A stretch of 49,637 bases of DNA from contig JAHEJY010000004.1 of the NCBI GenBank assembly GCA_024638625.1, positions 1 to 49,637 of the forward strand, written 5' to 3'. Source of the stretch: Actinomycetes bacterium. Its GTDB lineage: Bacteria > Actinomycetota > Acidimicrobiia > Spongiisociales > SHLN01. A program made the translations under genes and the position numbers. Below the pieces are notes generated by a model. The model saw only the letters and a list, made by a program, of their open reading frames with translations, had not been told where the DNA came from and made no database searches. This document shows, one piece after another, positions 16,345-25,662 of the stretch. Every line of letters begins with the position of its first letter. Positions within the stretch are counted from its first letter, which is position 1.

Positions 16345-17165
16345 ATTACGAAGACCTGATGGTCGCAGCTCGGGTGATCTCAAACTCAACCCGACGCACG
16401 CACACCGTAGCCATGGTTCTCGGCTCAGGGCTCGGTGGGTACGGAGCGGATGATTCCAGCGCGATCGCGATCCCGTATGTCGACATTCCAGGGTTTCCCG
16501 TCCCGAAGGTCGAAGGCCATCGTGGAACGCTCTATTCCGTACTTCCGGATGGATCACAAAACGGCATACTCGTCTTCTCCGGAAGAGCCCACGCTTACGA
16601 AGGCCTCGCTCTCGACGAGGTGGTCTTTGGGGTCCGCGTTGCGATCATGTCGGGATGCAGGACAATTGTGCTCACGAACGCCGCCGGGGGCGTAAGCGGT
16701 CATCTGGAGCCGGGGGATCTCGTTCTGATAACCGATCATCTGAATCTATCTGGTTTGAATCCTCTCATCGGTGAGAACGACAATCGGCTCGGACCACGGT
16801 TCCCGGACATGACGGATGTCTACGATCCGGCTCTCCGCGACGTTGCCCAGGAAGCTGCTGCCACCGCCGACGTCGCCCTCAAATCCGGTGTGTATGCATG
16901 GTTCAGCGGTCCATCGTATGAGACTCCCGCAGAAATCGAAATGGCGCGCAGACTGGGCGCCGACCTGGTGGGGATGTCGACCGTCCCCGAAGCGATAGCC
17001 GCGCGCCATATGGGAGCGAGAGTCCTCGGCATCTCGTTGGTCACGAACAAGGCGGCGGGCATGTCGGGCAAGCCGCTATCGCATGACGAAGTCACCTCGG
17101 CCGCCGATTTGGCACGGCGCGATCTCACCCTGATCATCGACCGGCTACGTGACCGACTGGTTTGA
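16341..17165 (+). CDS. punA: Purine-nucleoside phosphorylase
   Basis: 274 residues of the trimeric PNP family. It phosphorolyses inosine and guanosine. Recognisable stretches are VLGSGLGGYG (phosphate loop), EGHRGTLYS, FSGRAHAYEG, LTNAAGGVSGHLEPGDLVLITDHLNL, FSGPSYETPAEI and GADLVGMSTVPEAIAARHMG ending in LVTNKAAGMS. All catalytic-region motifs are present. It completes the upp-deoA-punA group, consistent with scavenging of both pyrimidine and purine nucleosides. Confidence 0.95.
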   Translation: MNYEDLMVAARVISNSTRRTHTVAMVLGSGLGGYGADDSSAIAIPYVDIPGFPVPKVEGHRGTLYSVLPDGSQNGILVFSGRAHAYEGLALDEVVFGVRVAIMSGCRTIVLTNAAGGVSGHLEPGDLVLITDHLNLSGLNPLIGENDNRLGPRFPDMTDVYDPALRDVAQEAAATADVALKSGVYAWFSGPSYETPAEIEMARRLGADLVGMSTVPEAIAARHMGARVLGISLVTNKAAGMSGKPLSHDEVTSAADLARRDLTLIIDRLRDRLV

Positions 17166-17238
17166 CGCAGATCGACACAGAGACGGATAACATCACCCGA
17201 CCATTGAGGCGCCATCCGTACCGACCCCCTGGAGCACT

Positions 17239-18000
17239 ATGAACATCGTCGTCTGTGTAAAGCAGATTCCCGACCCGGCCAACCCCTACTCGCTGGACCC
17301 TGAAACCCACTACCTGAATCGACCGCACGAGCAGGTGCTCGACGATACGGATCGGTACGGAGTCGAGGTCGGACTGCAGTTGGCTGCCGTGGACGAGGGC
17401 ACGGTCACACTCGTGTCCATGGGGCCTGCCGGAAACATGCAAGGCGTACGACAGGCCCTGGCCATGGGAGCGGACAAGGCGATCCATATAGATGACGCCG
17501 GACTCAAGGGCTCGGGTGCTCTCACGACCGCCAGGATTCTGGCAGCTGCGATCCAGCAGACCGGATTCGATCTCGTCGTGGCCGGTACCGAGTCGACGGA
17601 TGGCTACACCGGAGTCGTTCCGCAGCAGCTCGCAGAACTCCTCGGGGTGCCCGCACTCACCTTCGCGAAAAAGGTCGACGTGGACGGTTCAACCATCACC
17701 ATCAACCAACAGACCGCCACGGGCTATAACGTGGTCACCAGCGAGCTGCCCGCTGTCGTCTCTGTCACAGCTGGAGTCGTTGAACCCCGATATCCGACGT
17801 TCAAGGGCATCATGGCCGCGAAATCGAAGCCGGTCGAAACGTATTCGGCGTCAGATCTCGGTATCACCGATACAAGCTCAGGGCAATCAACCGTTTCGGT
17901 GACCGATGCAACGGAACGTGAAGCTGGTGAAAAGATCGAAGACGATGGCGAAGGGCATCTGCGCATCGTCGAGAAACTCCAAGAATTGAAGGTCGTCTAA
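17239..18000 (+). CDS. etfB: Electron transfer flavoprotein beta subunit
   Basis: 253 residues. It carries electrons from acyl-CoA and other dehydrogenases as a heterodimer with EtfA. Family marks are MNIVVCVKQIPDPANPYSLD, then DRYGVEVGLQL, VSMGPAGNMQGVRQALAMGADKAIHI, AAAIQQTGFDLVVAGTESTDGYTGVVP and LPAVVSVTAGVVEPRYPTFKGIMAAK. A GGAG motif precedes the ATG. Its stop overlaps the etfA start (TAATG). Confidence 0.96.
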   Translation: MNIVVCVKQIPDPANPYSLDPETHYLNRPHEQVLDDTDRYGVEVGLQLAAVDEGTVTLVSMGPAGNMQGVRQALAMGADKAIHIDDAGLKGSGALTTARILAAAIQQTGFDLVVAGTESTDGYTGVVPQQLAELLGVPALTFAKKVDVDGSTITINQQTATGYNVVTSELPAVVSVTAGVVEPRYPTFKGIMAAKSKPVETYSASDLGITDTSSGQSTVSVTDATEREAGEKIEDDGEGHLRIVEKLQELKVV

Positions 18001-18941
18001 TGGTCTGGGTCTTCGCACAAGCAGCAAACGGGGCGGTCGAACCAGTAGCGCTGGAACTCCTCACCAAGGCCAGGACGCTCGGTTCGGTTACAGCATTGTT
18101 GTTGGGGGAATCCACCAATGACGTCCTGGCCGAGCTCGGGGACTACGGCGCGTCACATGTGATTCACCTCACGGGCGCCGGAGATGCACTTCCTGCCGCC
18201 GCAAGCGCCGCCGCCATTGCGGGCCTTGCCGAGGAACAGAAGCCGGCACTCATTCTGTTCGGCTCCACCTACACCGGCCGCGATGTCGCGGGGCGTCTCA
18301 GCGTTCGCCTGGATCGCCCGATACTTGCCAACGCCGTCGACGTCGCCCTCGAAGATGGCTCGGCGCTCGTGACAAACGAGATATTTGGTGGCACCAAGAT
18401 CATCAAAACTGCCATCACGTCTCCGAGCCCCTCCCTGGTTGTTGCGCGACCAAAGGCCTTCACCGCCGAACCAGCGGGCGGGGGCACCCCGGACGTCACC
18501 GAGTCTGCGCTACCCGATGTCGGACATGCCGGCTCGGCGATCATTACCGAACGTCATGCGGAGACGGCCTCAGGTCCCAAACTGGAAGAAGCCGAAATCG
18601 TGGTATCTGGAGGTCGGGGACTTGGTTCGGCCGAAAACTACGGGCTCGTCGAGTCTCTGGCGGCCAAGCTGAGAGCCGCCACCGGCGCAACCCGCGCCAT
18701 CGTCGACGCCGGGTGGGTGCCATACGCAAAGCAGGTCGGACAGACCGGTAAGACGGTCAAGCCCAAGATCTACATTGCCTGTGGTATCAGCGGCGCAATG
18801 CAGCACCTGGTGGGCATGAAGGACTCGGACACGATCATCGCCATCAACAAGGACCCTGAGGCGCCCATCTTCGATGTGGCGGACCTGGGAATCGTCGGTG
18901 ACGTCCACAGTGTGATACCGAAGTTGATCGAGGCCCTCTAG
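18000..18941 (+). CDS. etfA: Electron transfer flavoprotein alpha subunit
   Basis: 313 residues. The C-terminal FAD-binding domain is clear: [65 protein letters not shown], and [19 protein letters not shown]. The start codon shares one base with the etfB stop, so the two subunits are coupled. No ETF-quinone oxidoreductase lies beside it, so the electron acceptor is encoded elsewhere. Confidence 0.96.
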   Translation: MVWVFAQAANGAVEPVALELLTKARTLGSVTALLLGESTNDVLAELGDYGASHVIHLTGAGDALPAAASAAAIAGLAEEQKPALILFGSTYTGRDVAGRLSVRLDRPILANAVDVALEDGSALVTNEIFGGTKIIKTAITSPSPSLVVARPKAFTAEPAGGGTPDVTESALPDVGHAGSAIITERHAETASGPKLEEAEIVVSGGRGLGSAENYGLVESLAAKLRAATGATRAIVDAGWVPYAKQVGQTGKTVKPKIYIACGISGAMQHLVGMKDSDTIIAINKDPEAPIFDVADLGIVGDVHSVIPKLIEAL

Positions 18942-18973
18942 CACCGTTCAGCCAGCCGGAAGTCGGACCGTGA

Positions 18974-19246
18974 CTAAGCGGCCCTCGGCAGGTCTGCGGG
19001 TTCTTCGGGCGTTGATATCAGTAAGCGGGGACCTTCAAAGCCCACCTCGGCTTCGGTGACGTCGGGCAGAATGCCGACGGTCATGAAGACTCCCCCGGCA
19101 AGCGCCAACGCTCCTAGCCAAAGAATGCGATCGCCGGTCGCAAAGGCGGCCGCCCCTACTGCGTACGAAGCTATCAACAGCACCCACGCGATCCTCACCA
19201 TGCGCACTCGATGTCTGGCTCGTTCCGTCCACAGTTCAATATCCAT
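18974..19246 (-). CDS. Small two-span membrane protein, unknown function
   Basis: 90 residues: a basic amphipathic start (ELWTERARHRVRMVR), two hydrophobic segments (about residues 18-36, IAWVLLIASYAVGAAAFATG, and 42-60, ILWLGALALAGGVFMTVGIL), then an acidic tail. I do not recognise the family. It is convergent with etfA, 32 bases away. Confidence 0.6.
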   Translation of the reverse strand: MDIELWTERARHRVRMVRIAWVLLIASYAVGAAAFATGDRILWLGALALAGGVFMTVGILPDVTEAEVGFEGPRLLISTPEEPADLPRAA

Positions 19247-19357
19247 GTGACTAGTTATCGGCAGCGAGGTGTTATGGCTTTAGGTAGCGTTCGCTCGAAC
19301 GCCGGCGCCGGGTAGGAACAGGCGTCGACTCCCGAGTGGACGACATGAGGAGGCAAC

Positions 19358-19807
19358 ATGGAAAATACGCTAAAACTCATTCACGTACTCGCCGCCATTG
19401 CGTGGTTCGGTGCCGGGACCGTGAGGGCTGTTCTTTTTGCGCGAGCTCGCGGCTCGGGTGATCGTCTGCGGCTGATCACCTTCTTGGAAGAGAACGAGTT
19501 TCTCGGCCGGGTGTATTACAACATCACAGGCATCATCACGCTTGTCGCCGGGGTATGGCTGGTTCTCATTTCGAACTGGGAGTTCTCGCAGTTGTGGATA
19601 TCCATCGGCTTCATCGGTGTCATTGTTGGCATCGTGTGGGGAGTCGTCTTTTATCCGAGGTTCCAGCGCGAGGCTCTTGCCGGACTGGCTGACGGCGAGG
19701 TATCGGACGTACGCGAGCCGCTGACTCGCTTCGCGCTCTACGCGAATGTCGAACTCCTGATCCTTGTGATCGTCGTGTGGGCGATGGTCTTCAAACCCGG
19801 CGCATAG
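19358..19807 (+). CDS. DUF2269-like integral membrane protein
   Basis: 149 residues with four hydrophobic helices: LIHVLAAIAWFGAGTV, ITGIITLVAGVWLVLIS, WISIGFIGVIVGIVWGVVF and the C-terminal LLILVIVVWAMVF. The first helix with H-x-L-x-x-x-x-W and the overall plan fit the DUF2269 family of predicted membrane proteins, function unknown. A strong ribosome-binding site, GAGGAGG, lies 6 bases before the ATG. The DUF3052 gene follows after 3 bases. Confidence 0.78.
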   Translation: MENTLKLIHVLAAIAWFGAGTVRAVLFARARGSGDRLRLITFLEENEFLGRVYYNITGIITLVAGVWLVLISNWEFSQLWISIGFIGVIVGIVWGVVFYPRFQREALAGLADGEVSDVREPLTRFALYANVELLILVIVVWAMVFKPGA

Positions 19808-19810
19808 AGC

Positions 19811-20251
19811 GTGCGGGCCCGTGACCTCGGAGTGCGAACCGGCGATCGAGTGTGCTTGATCAATCCTCCGGTCTCGTTCGCCGAGAACCTCGGACCCTTT
19901 CCCGATGGAGCCGAGCTGGTCCGGCCCGATGCAGGCGAATTCGAAATCGCCGTGTGCTTCGTAAAAACACTCGATCTCATGGCCGAGCGATTCGAATCGA
20001 TGCGGGTACGGGTTGCGCCTCGCGGGTCGATATGGCTCGGCTGGCCCCTGAGCGCGGCGGAGACCGATATCACCTTCAACAAGGTTCAGGCCATAGGGTT
20101 GACTGCCGGCATGGTCGACAACAAGGCCACACGCCTTGACCCCGCCTGGAATGGCTTACGCTTCGTGGTCCGGCCGCAGAACCGGCCGACCTGGCCGAAC
20201 CGCGCCGTTGTCTACTCCCAGTACTCGAACGATCGCGGAAGCAGGTCCTGA
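19811..20251 (+). CDS. DUF3052 family protein
   Basis: 146 residues from a GTG. It matches the DUF3052 plan: LGVRTGDRVCLINPPVSFAENLGPFP, a central EIAVCFVKTLDLMAERFE, a glycine-tryptophan step GSIWLGWPLS, and the C-terminal GLTAGMVDNKATRLDPAWNGLRFVVR. The family is widespread in actinobacteria and has no proven function. Its 3' end overlaps the convergent cdd gene by 40 bases (20212-20251). Confidence 0.85.
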   Translation: MRARDLGVRTGDRVCLINPPVSFAENLGPFPDGAELVRPDAGEFEIAVCFVKTLDLMAERFESMRVRVAPRGSIWLGWPLSAAETDITFNKVQAIGLTAGMVDNKATRLDPAWNGLRFVVRPQNRPTWPNRAVVYSQYSNDRGSRS

Positions 20252-20610
20252 AGGGTCACGATCTCCGGTCCGCCCGGCGACTCGAGGACAATCCATTCGA
20301 CCCCGAACTCGGCCATACGCTGACGACACTGGCCACAGGGGACGACCCCCTGGACATCAAGACTGATGACAGCCATGGTCGAGATTCGGCGCGCGCCACT
20401 CGAAATGGCGGCACCGGTGGCGCTCGCCTCGGCACAGAGCGCGGACGGATGTGCGGCGTTTTCTACATTGGCCCCTTCGAATCGGTCCCCGCTGTCTGTG
20501 ACGGCTACCGCACCAACCCGGAAATTCGAATACGGAGCGTAGGCACGGCCTGCAACCACCCGGGCCTGCTCCAACAACCCTGTTGCTTCTTCGATCGATG
20601 GAGCGTCCAC
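20212..20610 (-). CDS. cdd: Cytidine deaminase
   Basis: 132 residues, a normal tetrameric CDA length. It deaminates cytidine and deoxycytidine. Seen are YAPYSNFRVGAVAV, FEGANVENAAHPSALCAEASA (zinc cysteine and catalytic glutamate) and PCGQCRQRMAEF (the other two zinc cysteines). It feeds uridine into the salvage route of deoA and upp but lies 3 kb from that cluster. It ends over the DUF3052 gene and begins 9 bases after the ftsY stop on the same strand, so it is read after ftsY-type transcription only if that extends past; ftsY is downstream of it. Confidence 0.94.
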   Translation of the reverse strand: MDAPSIEEATGLLEQARVVAGRAYAPYSNFRVGAVAVTDSGDRFEGANVENAAHPSALCAEASATGAAISSGARRISTMAVISLDVQGVVPCGQCRQRMAEFGVEWIVLESPGGPEIVTLQDLLPRSFEYWE

Positions 20611-20618
20611 AACCTGTC

Positions 20619-21623
20619 CTAGTCGAGCAGTGCGTCTACGAAAGCGGCGGGCTCGAACGGAACGAGATCATCCATTGATTCGCCGACACCGATGAATCGG
20701 ACCGGGACGCCCGTTTCGTGTTCTATCGCGGCGACAACCCCGCCTTTGGCTGTCCCGTCCATCTTGGTGAGAATGATGCCATTCACCGGCGCCACACCCA
20801 CGAAGGCTTCGGCCTGGACAATGCCATTCTGGCCGGTCGTCGCATCGACCACCAGCATGACGTTGTCGATCTCGCCCGCCTCGCGCTCGAGCACCCGAAC
20901 GACTTTGGCGAGTTGTTCCATCAGGTTCTTGTTGTTGTGCAGCCTTCCGGCAGTATCGACGATTACGACATCGGCATCAGTGGCTCGCGCCCGTTCGATA
21001 GCCCGGTAGGCAACAGAAGCCGGATCGGCGCCGGTCTCCGCATCCACAAATTCAACGCCCAAACGATCGGCCCACATTCTGAGTTGATCTATCGCGCCGG
21101 CACGAAACGTGTCGGCGGCTCCAAGCACGACGCGCTTTTCCTCGTGCTGGAGACGCCGGGCAAGCTTGGCGATCGAAGTGGTCTTGCCGGTGCCATTGAC
21201 TCCGACCACGAGGATCACCGATGGGCGGGTGGTCATGTGAAACGAGCGATCCGGTCCGGTTAAACCTGCCACCATTTCATCACGGAGCGAGGTACGAGCT
21301 GCCTGCCCATCGACCGGCTTGGAAGCCTTCACCTGATCGACGATCCTCGCCGACGTGACCGGACCGATATCTGCCGCAATGAGCGTCTCTTCGAGCTGGT
21401 CCCAAAAGGCATCGTTGAGTGGTCCACCGAACAAGCCGCTCAACCTGCCCGAGAGGGCGTTCCGCGTCTTGGCGAGACGCGAGCTGAGAGAAACGGCAGG
21501 GGCCGGGCGGTCGACGACGAGAGAAGTTTCCTCGCGACCGGGTCTCCGGATAAAAAAGACTCCGACAACAATCAGGAGCAGCACCGATGCCACCACGACG
21601 CCAAGTATTTCGCCGGTATTCAC
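20619..21623 (-). CDS. ftsY: Signal recognition particle receptor FtsY
   Basis: 334 residues. A membrane anchor lies at about residues 7-25 (ILGVVVASVLLLIVVGVFFI), unlike the soluble acidic A domain of E. coli. The NG domain follows with GVNGTGKTTSIAKLA, DTAGRLHNNKNLM, TTGQNGIVQAEAF, TKMDGTAKGG and FIGVGESMDDLVPF. It is the docking GTPase for Ffh. The start overlaps the smc stop by 4 bases (ATGA at 21620-21623), the usual smc-ftsY coupling. Confidence 0.96.
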   Translation of the reverse strand: MNTGEILGVVVASVLLLIVVGVFFIRRPGREETSLVVDRPAPAVSLSSRLAKTRNALSGRLSGLFGGPLNDAFWDQLEETLIAADIGPVTSARIVDQVKASKPVDGQAARTSLRDEMVAGLTGPDRSFHMTTRPSVILVVGVNGTGKTTSIAKLARRLQHEEKRVVLGAADTFRAGAIDQLRMWADRLGVEFVDAETGADPASVAYRAIERARATDADVVIVDTAGRLHNNKNLMEQLAKVVRVLEREAGEIDNVMLVVDATTGQNGIVQAEAFVGVAPVNGIILTKMDGTAKGGVVAAIEHETGVPVRFIGVGESMDDLVPFEPAAFVDALLD

Positions 21624-24600
21624 GGACTGGAAGGTAGCACGCCTCGGCCGGCTTCGATCCGCGGAGCAAGATCGGCCGGTGTGATGTCGCGAAGTCGTTT
21701 GGCAATGACTTTCGATGAACCACCCGGTTCCATCGTCACTCCGTACAAGATGTCTGCTGCTTCCATCGTCTGCTGTTGGTGGGTGATGATCAGCACCTGG
21801 CTCGACACCCGCAGCGCGTCGACCAGACGCAAGAATCTACGCAGGTTGGCGTCGTCCAGTGCCGCCTCTACCTCATCTAGCACATAAAACGGGCTCGGCC
21901 TCGCTCTGAATACCGCGAACAAGAACGCAATCGCCGCCATCGTTCTTTCACCGCCCGACAGCAGGCTCAAGCGCCTCAACCTTTTCCCGGCCGGCTGGGC
22001 ATCGATCACGACGCCGGTTTCGAGCAGATTCTCCGGATCCTCTAGCCGCAGCCGTCCCCGACCTCCGGGAAAGAGGAGCTCGAAGTTCTCTTCGTAATAC
22101 CGGGCGATGTCGTCGAATGCTTCATGGAACAGCTTCGCCATGGTGTCGTCCAATGCCCCGATCACTTTCCGTAACTCGGCGGCACTCGACTCCAGATCGG
22201 CGAGCTGGTCGGCCTGGAACAACGAACGCTCCTCGAGGGCGGCGAATTCTTCCGCCGCGAGCGGATTGACGGGACCGATGCGCCGTAGTTCGGCTTCCTT
22301 CTGATCGAGCTCAGCCTGCCAATCGTGTGAGGCCGGATCGACAATGTTCTCCGGAAGCTCGGGTTGCGGCGCAGCAAGGGCCTCCTCTTCCGATGCGTCA
22401 ACGTCTCGTCGCAGGCCTTCGGCGACGGCGTCATCCCGAACACGCAAACCCTCGGCTTCAACCGCCAGCGCACCATCCTTTTCTTTGGCCTGAGCAGTGT
22501 CTCGCTCCAACTCGGCTTTTCTCTGACGGGCGCGTTCCAGCTGGAGACCGGCATCGCCCGCAACCTCACGGTTCGCTCGCTGGCGCCCGCGAAGCTCTTC
22601 GAGGTGAGAACCGATAATTCCGATGGCTTCGCGGGCGACATGTTCGATGGCAACCAGGCGCTCCGGCTCCGAGCTCGTGATATCGATCATCGAGATTCTG
22701 TCGATTTCCGTCACTACTTCCCGCGAGCGCGTAGCCAGCATCCGGTGTCGTTCCTCGAGGGAAGCGAGGTTGGCACCAGCGGCCTGACGGGCGACCCGCG
22801 CATCATCTCGCCGGGCTGCGACAGCTTTGCGTCGTTCAGTCAGCGCTTCCCAGATCGCCTGGCGCTCTGCTTCTTCACCTTCGAGCGCCTGCAACCTCGA
22901 ACGTAGATCCTCCAGCCTCGAATGACGATGCACCGAGGCTTCCGAAAGCAGGCCAAGCCGCGCATTGATGCGGTGACGTTCGGCCTCGCCGGACTCCACT
23001 GCTCTCAGGGCTCGCTCGCGAACCATGCCAAGTTCTGTGCGCTGATGCTCGATGCGATGTAATTCGTCGAGGGCTGCGCTCTCGTCTTGTCGAGCAATCT
23101 CAAGCGCTTGCCGGTCGACATGCAATCGGGACGTCGCCTCCTTCACTCCGTCGAGGGCGGCCTGCTTCTCCCGGGTGGCCTGTTCGAGAGATAGAGACCC
23201 GACGGTGGCATCTGCACCGAACCGTACGCCGGCCGGGCTGATCACATCGCCGTTCCTGGTGACAATTCGCAACAGGGGGTGGCGGCGGGCCACGTCGAAT
23301 GCGACGTCCCAGTCGTCGGCGAGAGCGATGTCTCCGATGACGGCTTCCAGCAGAGATCCGGGGAGAGCATCATGGTTCGACAGCGCGTCTGAGAGCAGGT
23401 CGATCAGGCGGGGCAATCCCGCATCGGCCGACTCGGTGATCGGGATTTCGCCGGCCGGCGTCAGAATCGACAGGCCCCTCAATGCTTCGACGCCAAAAGA
23501 TGCCGCCAGCTTCCCGATCCGCTCGCGGGAATCGACGGCGACACCGTCCACCCACCAGCCAAGAGCGGCGTTCACGGCGGTTTTCAGATCAGCGGGAACC
23601 TCCAGCATGGCGATGATGCTCCCGAGTACCCCTTCGGTTGCCTCGATCGCTTCCCTCGTAGCGGGATCGATCCCGCTGGCTGCGCTCACGACATCGATCC
23701 TGGCGGTCGCCGTCGCCGAAGCCAATTGCAGGTCCTGAATGTCCTGCTCCGTGGCTTGTAGGTTCGACTCCGCTTGCCGGACCCGGGAACAGATCTCTGA
23801 CAGGGTCACAGACAACTCGACGGAAGCCTTTTCGGCGATCCGCAATTCCTCGGAAGCGCTCTCCGTCGAAGTGCCGTTGCTCTGCATCCGAGCCTCGACA
23901 TCGAGCAGTCGTTGCCGGGTTGTCTCGGTTTCTGCGGTATCACGTTGGTCGGCTGCTTCGAGCGCGGCCAGGTCACCTCTCAGGTTGGCTATGACACCCT
24001 CCGCCGGCATCATCTCCTGTTCGGCGAGGGATCGCTCTTCCTCTTCGAGGGCCCTCAGGGCGATCTCCGTACGGTCGACCTCGGCAATTGCCTGATCACG
24101 CTCATCAGAAATCAGATCGAGCTCGCTTTGCAGCCGCTGTTGCTCCTCGCTGAGATCCTTCAGCCGATCGTCGCGTTGTTCAAAACCAGCGAACAGCGAT
24201 CGCGACCGTTCGCCGGCGACCGAGGCAATCCGGTCGAGTCGCTCTCTTGTCGTCTCCAGGCGAGCCGCCGAAGCGGTATCCCGCTGTAGCGCACGAGAAA
24301 CGTCGCCGGTCTCGGCCGCAAGCGTCGCTATCACCGTTTCGAGATCGGCCAATTCCGCTGCGTTTTCCGCCAGCGTGTCGGCGAAACCACTTCGCAAAGC
24401 TGACACTTCGGAGGCCCGTTCCCGTAGGGAAGCCAGTGAACGGCCCCCGACAAACAGTCGTAGCGCCCGAATGCGCGCCCGCAGTTCGACGTATGTTTCG
24501 GCTGCCTTTGCTTGCCTTGCCAAAGGGCGCATCTGGCGTTGCAGCTCGCGTTGTATGTCCTGCAATCGAGCGAGATCGACCGCGGTTCGCTCGAGCCTTC

Positions 24601-25135
24601 TCTCAGCCCGCTGTCGGCGTGTCCGATGTTTTAGGACACCGGCTGCTTCCTCAATCACTGCTCGATGCTGTTCAGGCGATGCGCTCAATATCTCTGTGAC
24701 CTGACCCTGGTTCACGATGATGTGTTGATTGCGACCAACATTTCCGTCCGACAGCAGTTCCTGGATGTCGAGCAGTCGACACGCCGCCCCGTTGATCTCG
24801 TAGTCCGACGTACCGTCTCGCAACAGCCGTCGAGTGATCGTGACTTCGGACAGGTCGAGCGGAAGCCGGCCATCAGAGTTGTCGAACGTGACTGAGACCT
24901 CCGCCCGATTCTGGGCCGGCCGGTTGGCCGTTCCGGAAAAGATGACGTCCTCCATCTTGGTGGTGCGAAGTTGTTTGGTCGCCTGGGTGCCCATGACCCA
25001 GGCGAGTGCGTCGACCGTGTTCGATTTCCCGGATCCGTTCGGTCCGACGATCACCGTGACCCCCGGCTCGATCTCGAGCCGGGTTCGGTCCGCGAACGAT
25101 TTGAAACCGAGCAGTTTCATGGATTTGAGATACAT
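21620..25135 (-). CDS. smc: Chromosome segregation ATPase SMC
   Basis: 1171 residues with the full SMC architecture. The N-terminal head has Walker A at 31-39 (GPNGSGKSN). Long coiled coils follow, then a hinge at roughly residues 500-660 (DLKTAVNAALGWWVDGVAV and following), the return coil, and a C-terminal head with LSLLSGGERTMAA (signature) and FYVLDEVEAALDDANLRRF (Walker B and D-loop). It organises and segregates the chromosome with ScpA/ScpB, which are not in this window. The 239-base gap downstream toward the acyP start region (25136-25374) probably holds its promoter; no gene is seen there. Confidence 0.97.
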   Translation of the reverse strand: MYLKSMKLLGFKSFADRTRLEIEPGVTVIVGPNGSGKSNTVDALAWVMGTQATKQLRTTKMEDVIFSGTANRPAQNRAEVSVTFDNSDGRLPLDLSEVTITRRLLRDGTSDYEINGAACRLLDIQELLSDGNVGRNQHIIVNQGQVTEILSASPEQHRAVIEEAAGVLKHRTRRQRAERRLERTAVDLARLQDIQRELQRQMRPLARQAKAAETYVELRARIRALRLFVGGRSLASLRERASEVSALRSGFADTLAENAAELADLETVIATLAAETGDVSRALQRDTASAARLETTRERLDRIASVAGERSRSLFAGFEQRDDRLKDLSEEQQRLQSELDLISDERDQAIAEVDRTEIALRALEEEERSLAEQEMMPAEGVIANLRGDLAALEAADQRDTAETETTRQRLLDVEARMQSNGTSTESASEELRIAEKASVELSVTLSEICSRVRQAESNLQATEQDIQDLQLASATATARIDVVSAASGIDPATREAIEATEGVLGSIIAMLEVPADLKTAVNAALGWWVDGVAVDSRERIGKLAASFGVEALRGLSILTPAGEIPITESADAGLPRLIDLLSDALSNHDALPGSLLEAVIGDIALADDWDVAFDVARRHPLLRIVTRNGDVISPAGVRFGADATVGSLSLEQATREKQAALDGVKEATSRLHVDRQALEIARQDESAALDELHRIEHQRTELGMVRERALRAVESGEAERHRINARLGLLSEASVHRHSRLEDLRSRLQALEGEEAERQAIWEALTERRKAVAARRDDARVARQAAGANLASLEERHRMLATRSREVVTEIDRISMIDITSSEPERLVAIEHVAREAIGIIGSHLEELRGRQRANREVAGDAGLQLERARQRKAELERDTAQAKEKDGALAVEAEGLRVRDDAVAEGLRRDVDASEEEALAAPQPELPENIVDPASHDWQAELDQKEAELRRIGPVNPLAAEEFAALEERSLFQADQLADLESSAAELRKVIGALDDTMAKLFHEAFDDIARYYEENFELLFPGGRGRLRLEDPENLLETGVVIDAQPAGKRLRRLSLLSGGERTMAAIAFLFAVFRARPSPFYVLDEVEAALDDANLRRFLRLVDALRVSSQVLIITHQQQTMEAADILYGVTMEPGGSSKVIAKRLRDITPADLAPRIEAGRGVLPSSP

Positions 25136-25374
25136 GGTCAGCTATGCGATCTCGTGGGTGTCACTGGCTGGGCCTCTTCCCTCTTCATATTGGCCGGTCA
25201 TCATGGTCGACGACCGAGCGTAGACATTCCTGTCTTGGTTGTACTGCGTGGGTCGTCATCTACCGTTCCGGTTGACGTCTGTCTGATCCTCTGGCATTAC
25301 GGGTTTCGGCCGCGGTCGGATAACTCTATTGGGACGGAATTGCATGCATGTAATTTAGCCGGGCAGACCCGCCG
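25136..25374. other. Intergenic region between acyP and smc
   Basis: 239 bases with no credible reading frame. It lies upstream of smc and downstream of acyP, both leftward. A short palindromic stretch, TTGCATGCATGTAA, is at about 25341-25354. I see no clear terminator. Confidence 0.5.
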
Positions 25375-25662
25375 TCAGCGGCGAATCTCAAACCCGCTGA
25401 ATCCTGGGCGAGGCGGCGCCTCCCGGATCGAAATGCCAGTGACCTCCGCCGCCGATGGTCCGAGGTCGAGCCACGACAGGTACACGTCGAGATTGGCCGA
25501 CGTTCCCTGTGCAAACACCTCGACACGGCCGTCAAAGAGATTCCGAACCCATCCTGCCAGTCCGAGATCACGGGCCCGATCGGCTGCTGTGTATCGAAAT
25601 CCCACCCCTTGCACGCGACCACTCACGAACACCCGCACGGCCCTGGTGTCCTCGCCGTTCAT
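25375..25662 (-). CDS. acyP: Acylphosphatase
   Basis: 95 residues from the ATG at 25662, which overlaps the mutM stop (ATGA, 25659-25662). The frame is open to 25746 but that part overlaps mutM. The catalytic loop VSGRVQGVGFRYTAADRA contains the arginine of the GxVQGVxFR motif, and the asparagine is in LAGWVRNLFDGRVEVFAQG. It hydrolyses acylphosphates. It is last in the long leftward run. Confidence 0.93.
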   Translation of the reverse strand: MNGEDTRAVRVFVSGRVQGVGFRYTAADRARDLGLAGWVRNLFDGRVEVFAQGTSANLDVYLSWLDLGPSAAEVTGISIREAPPRPGFSGFEIRR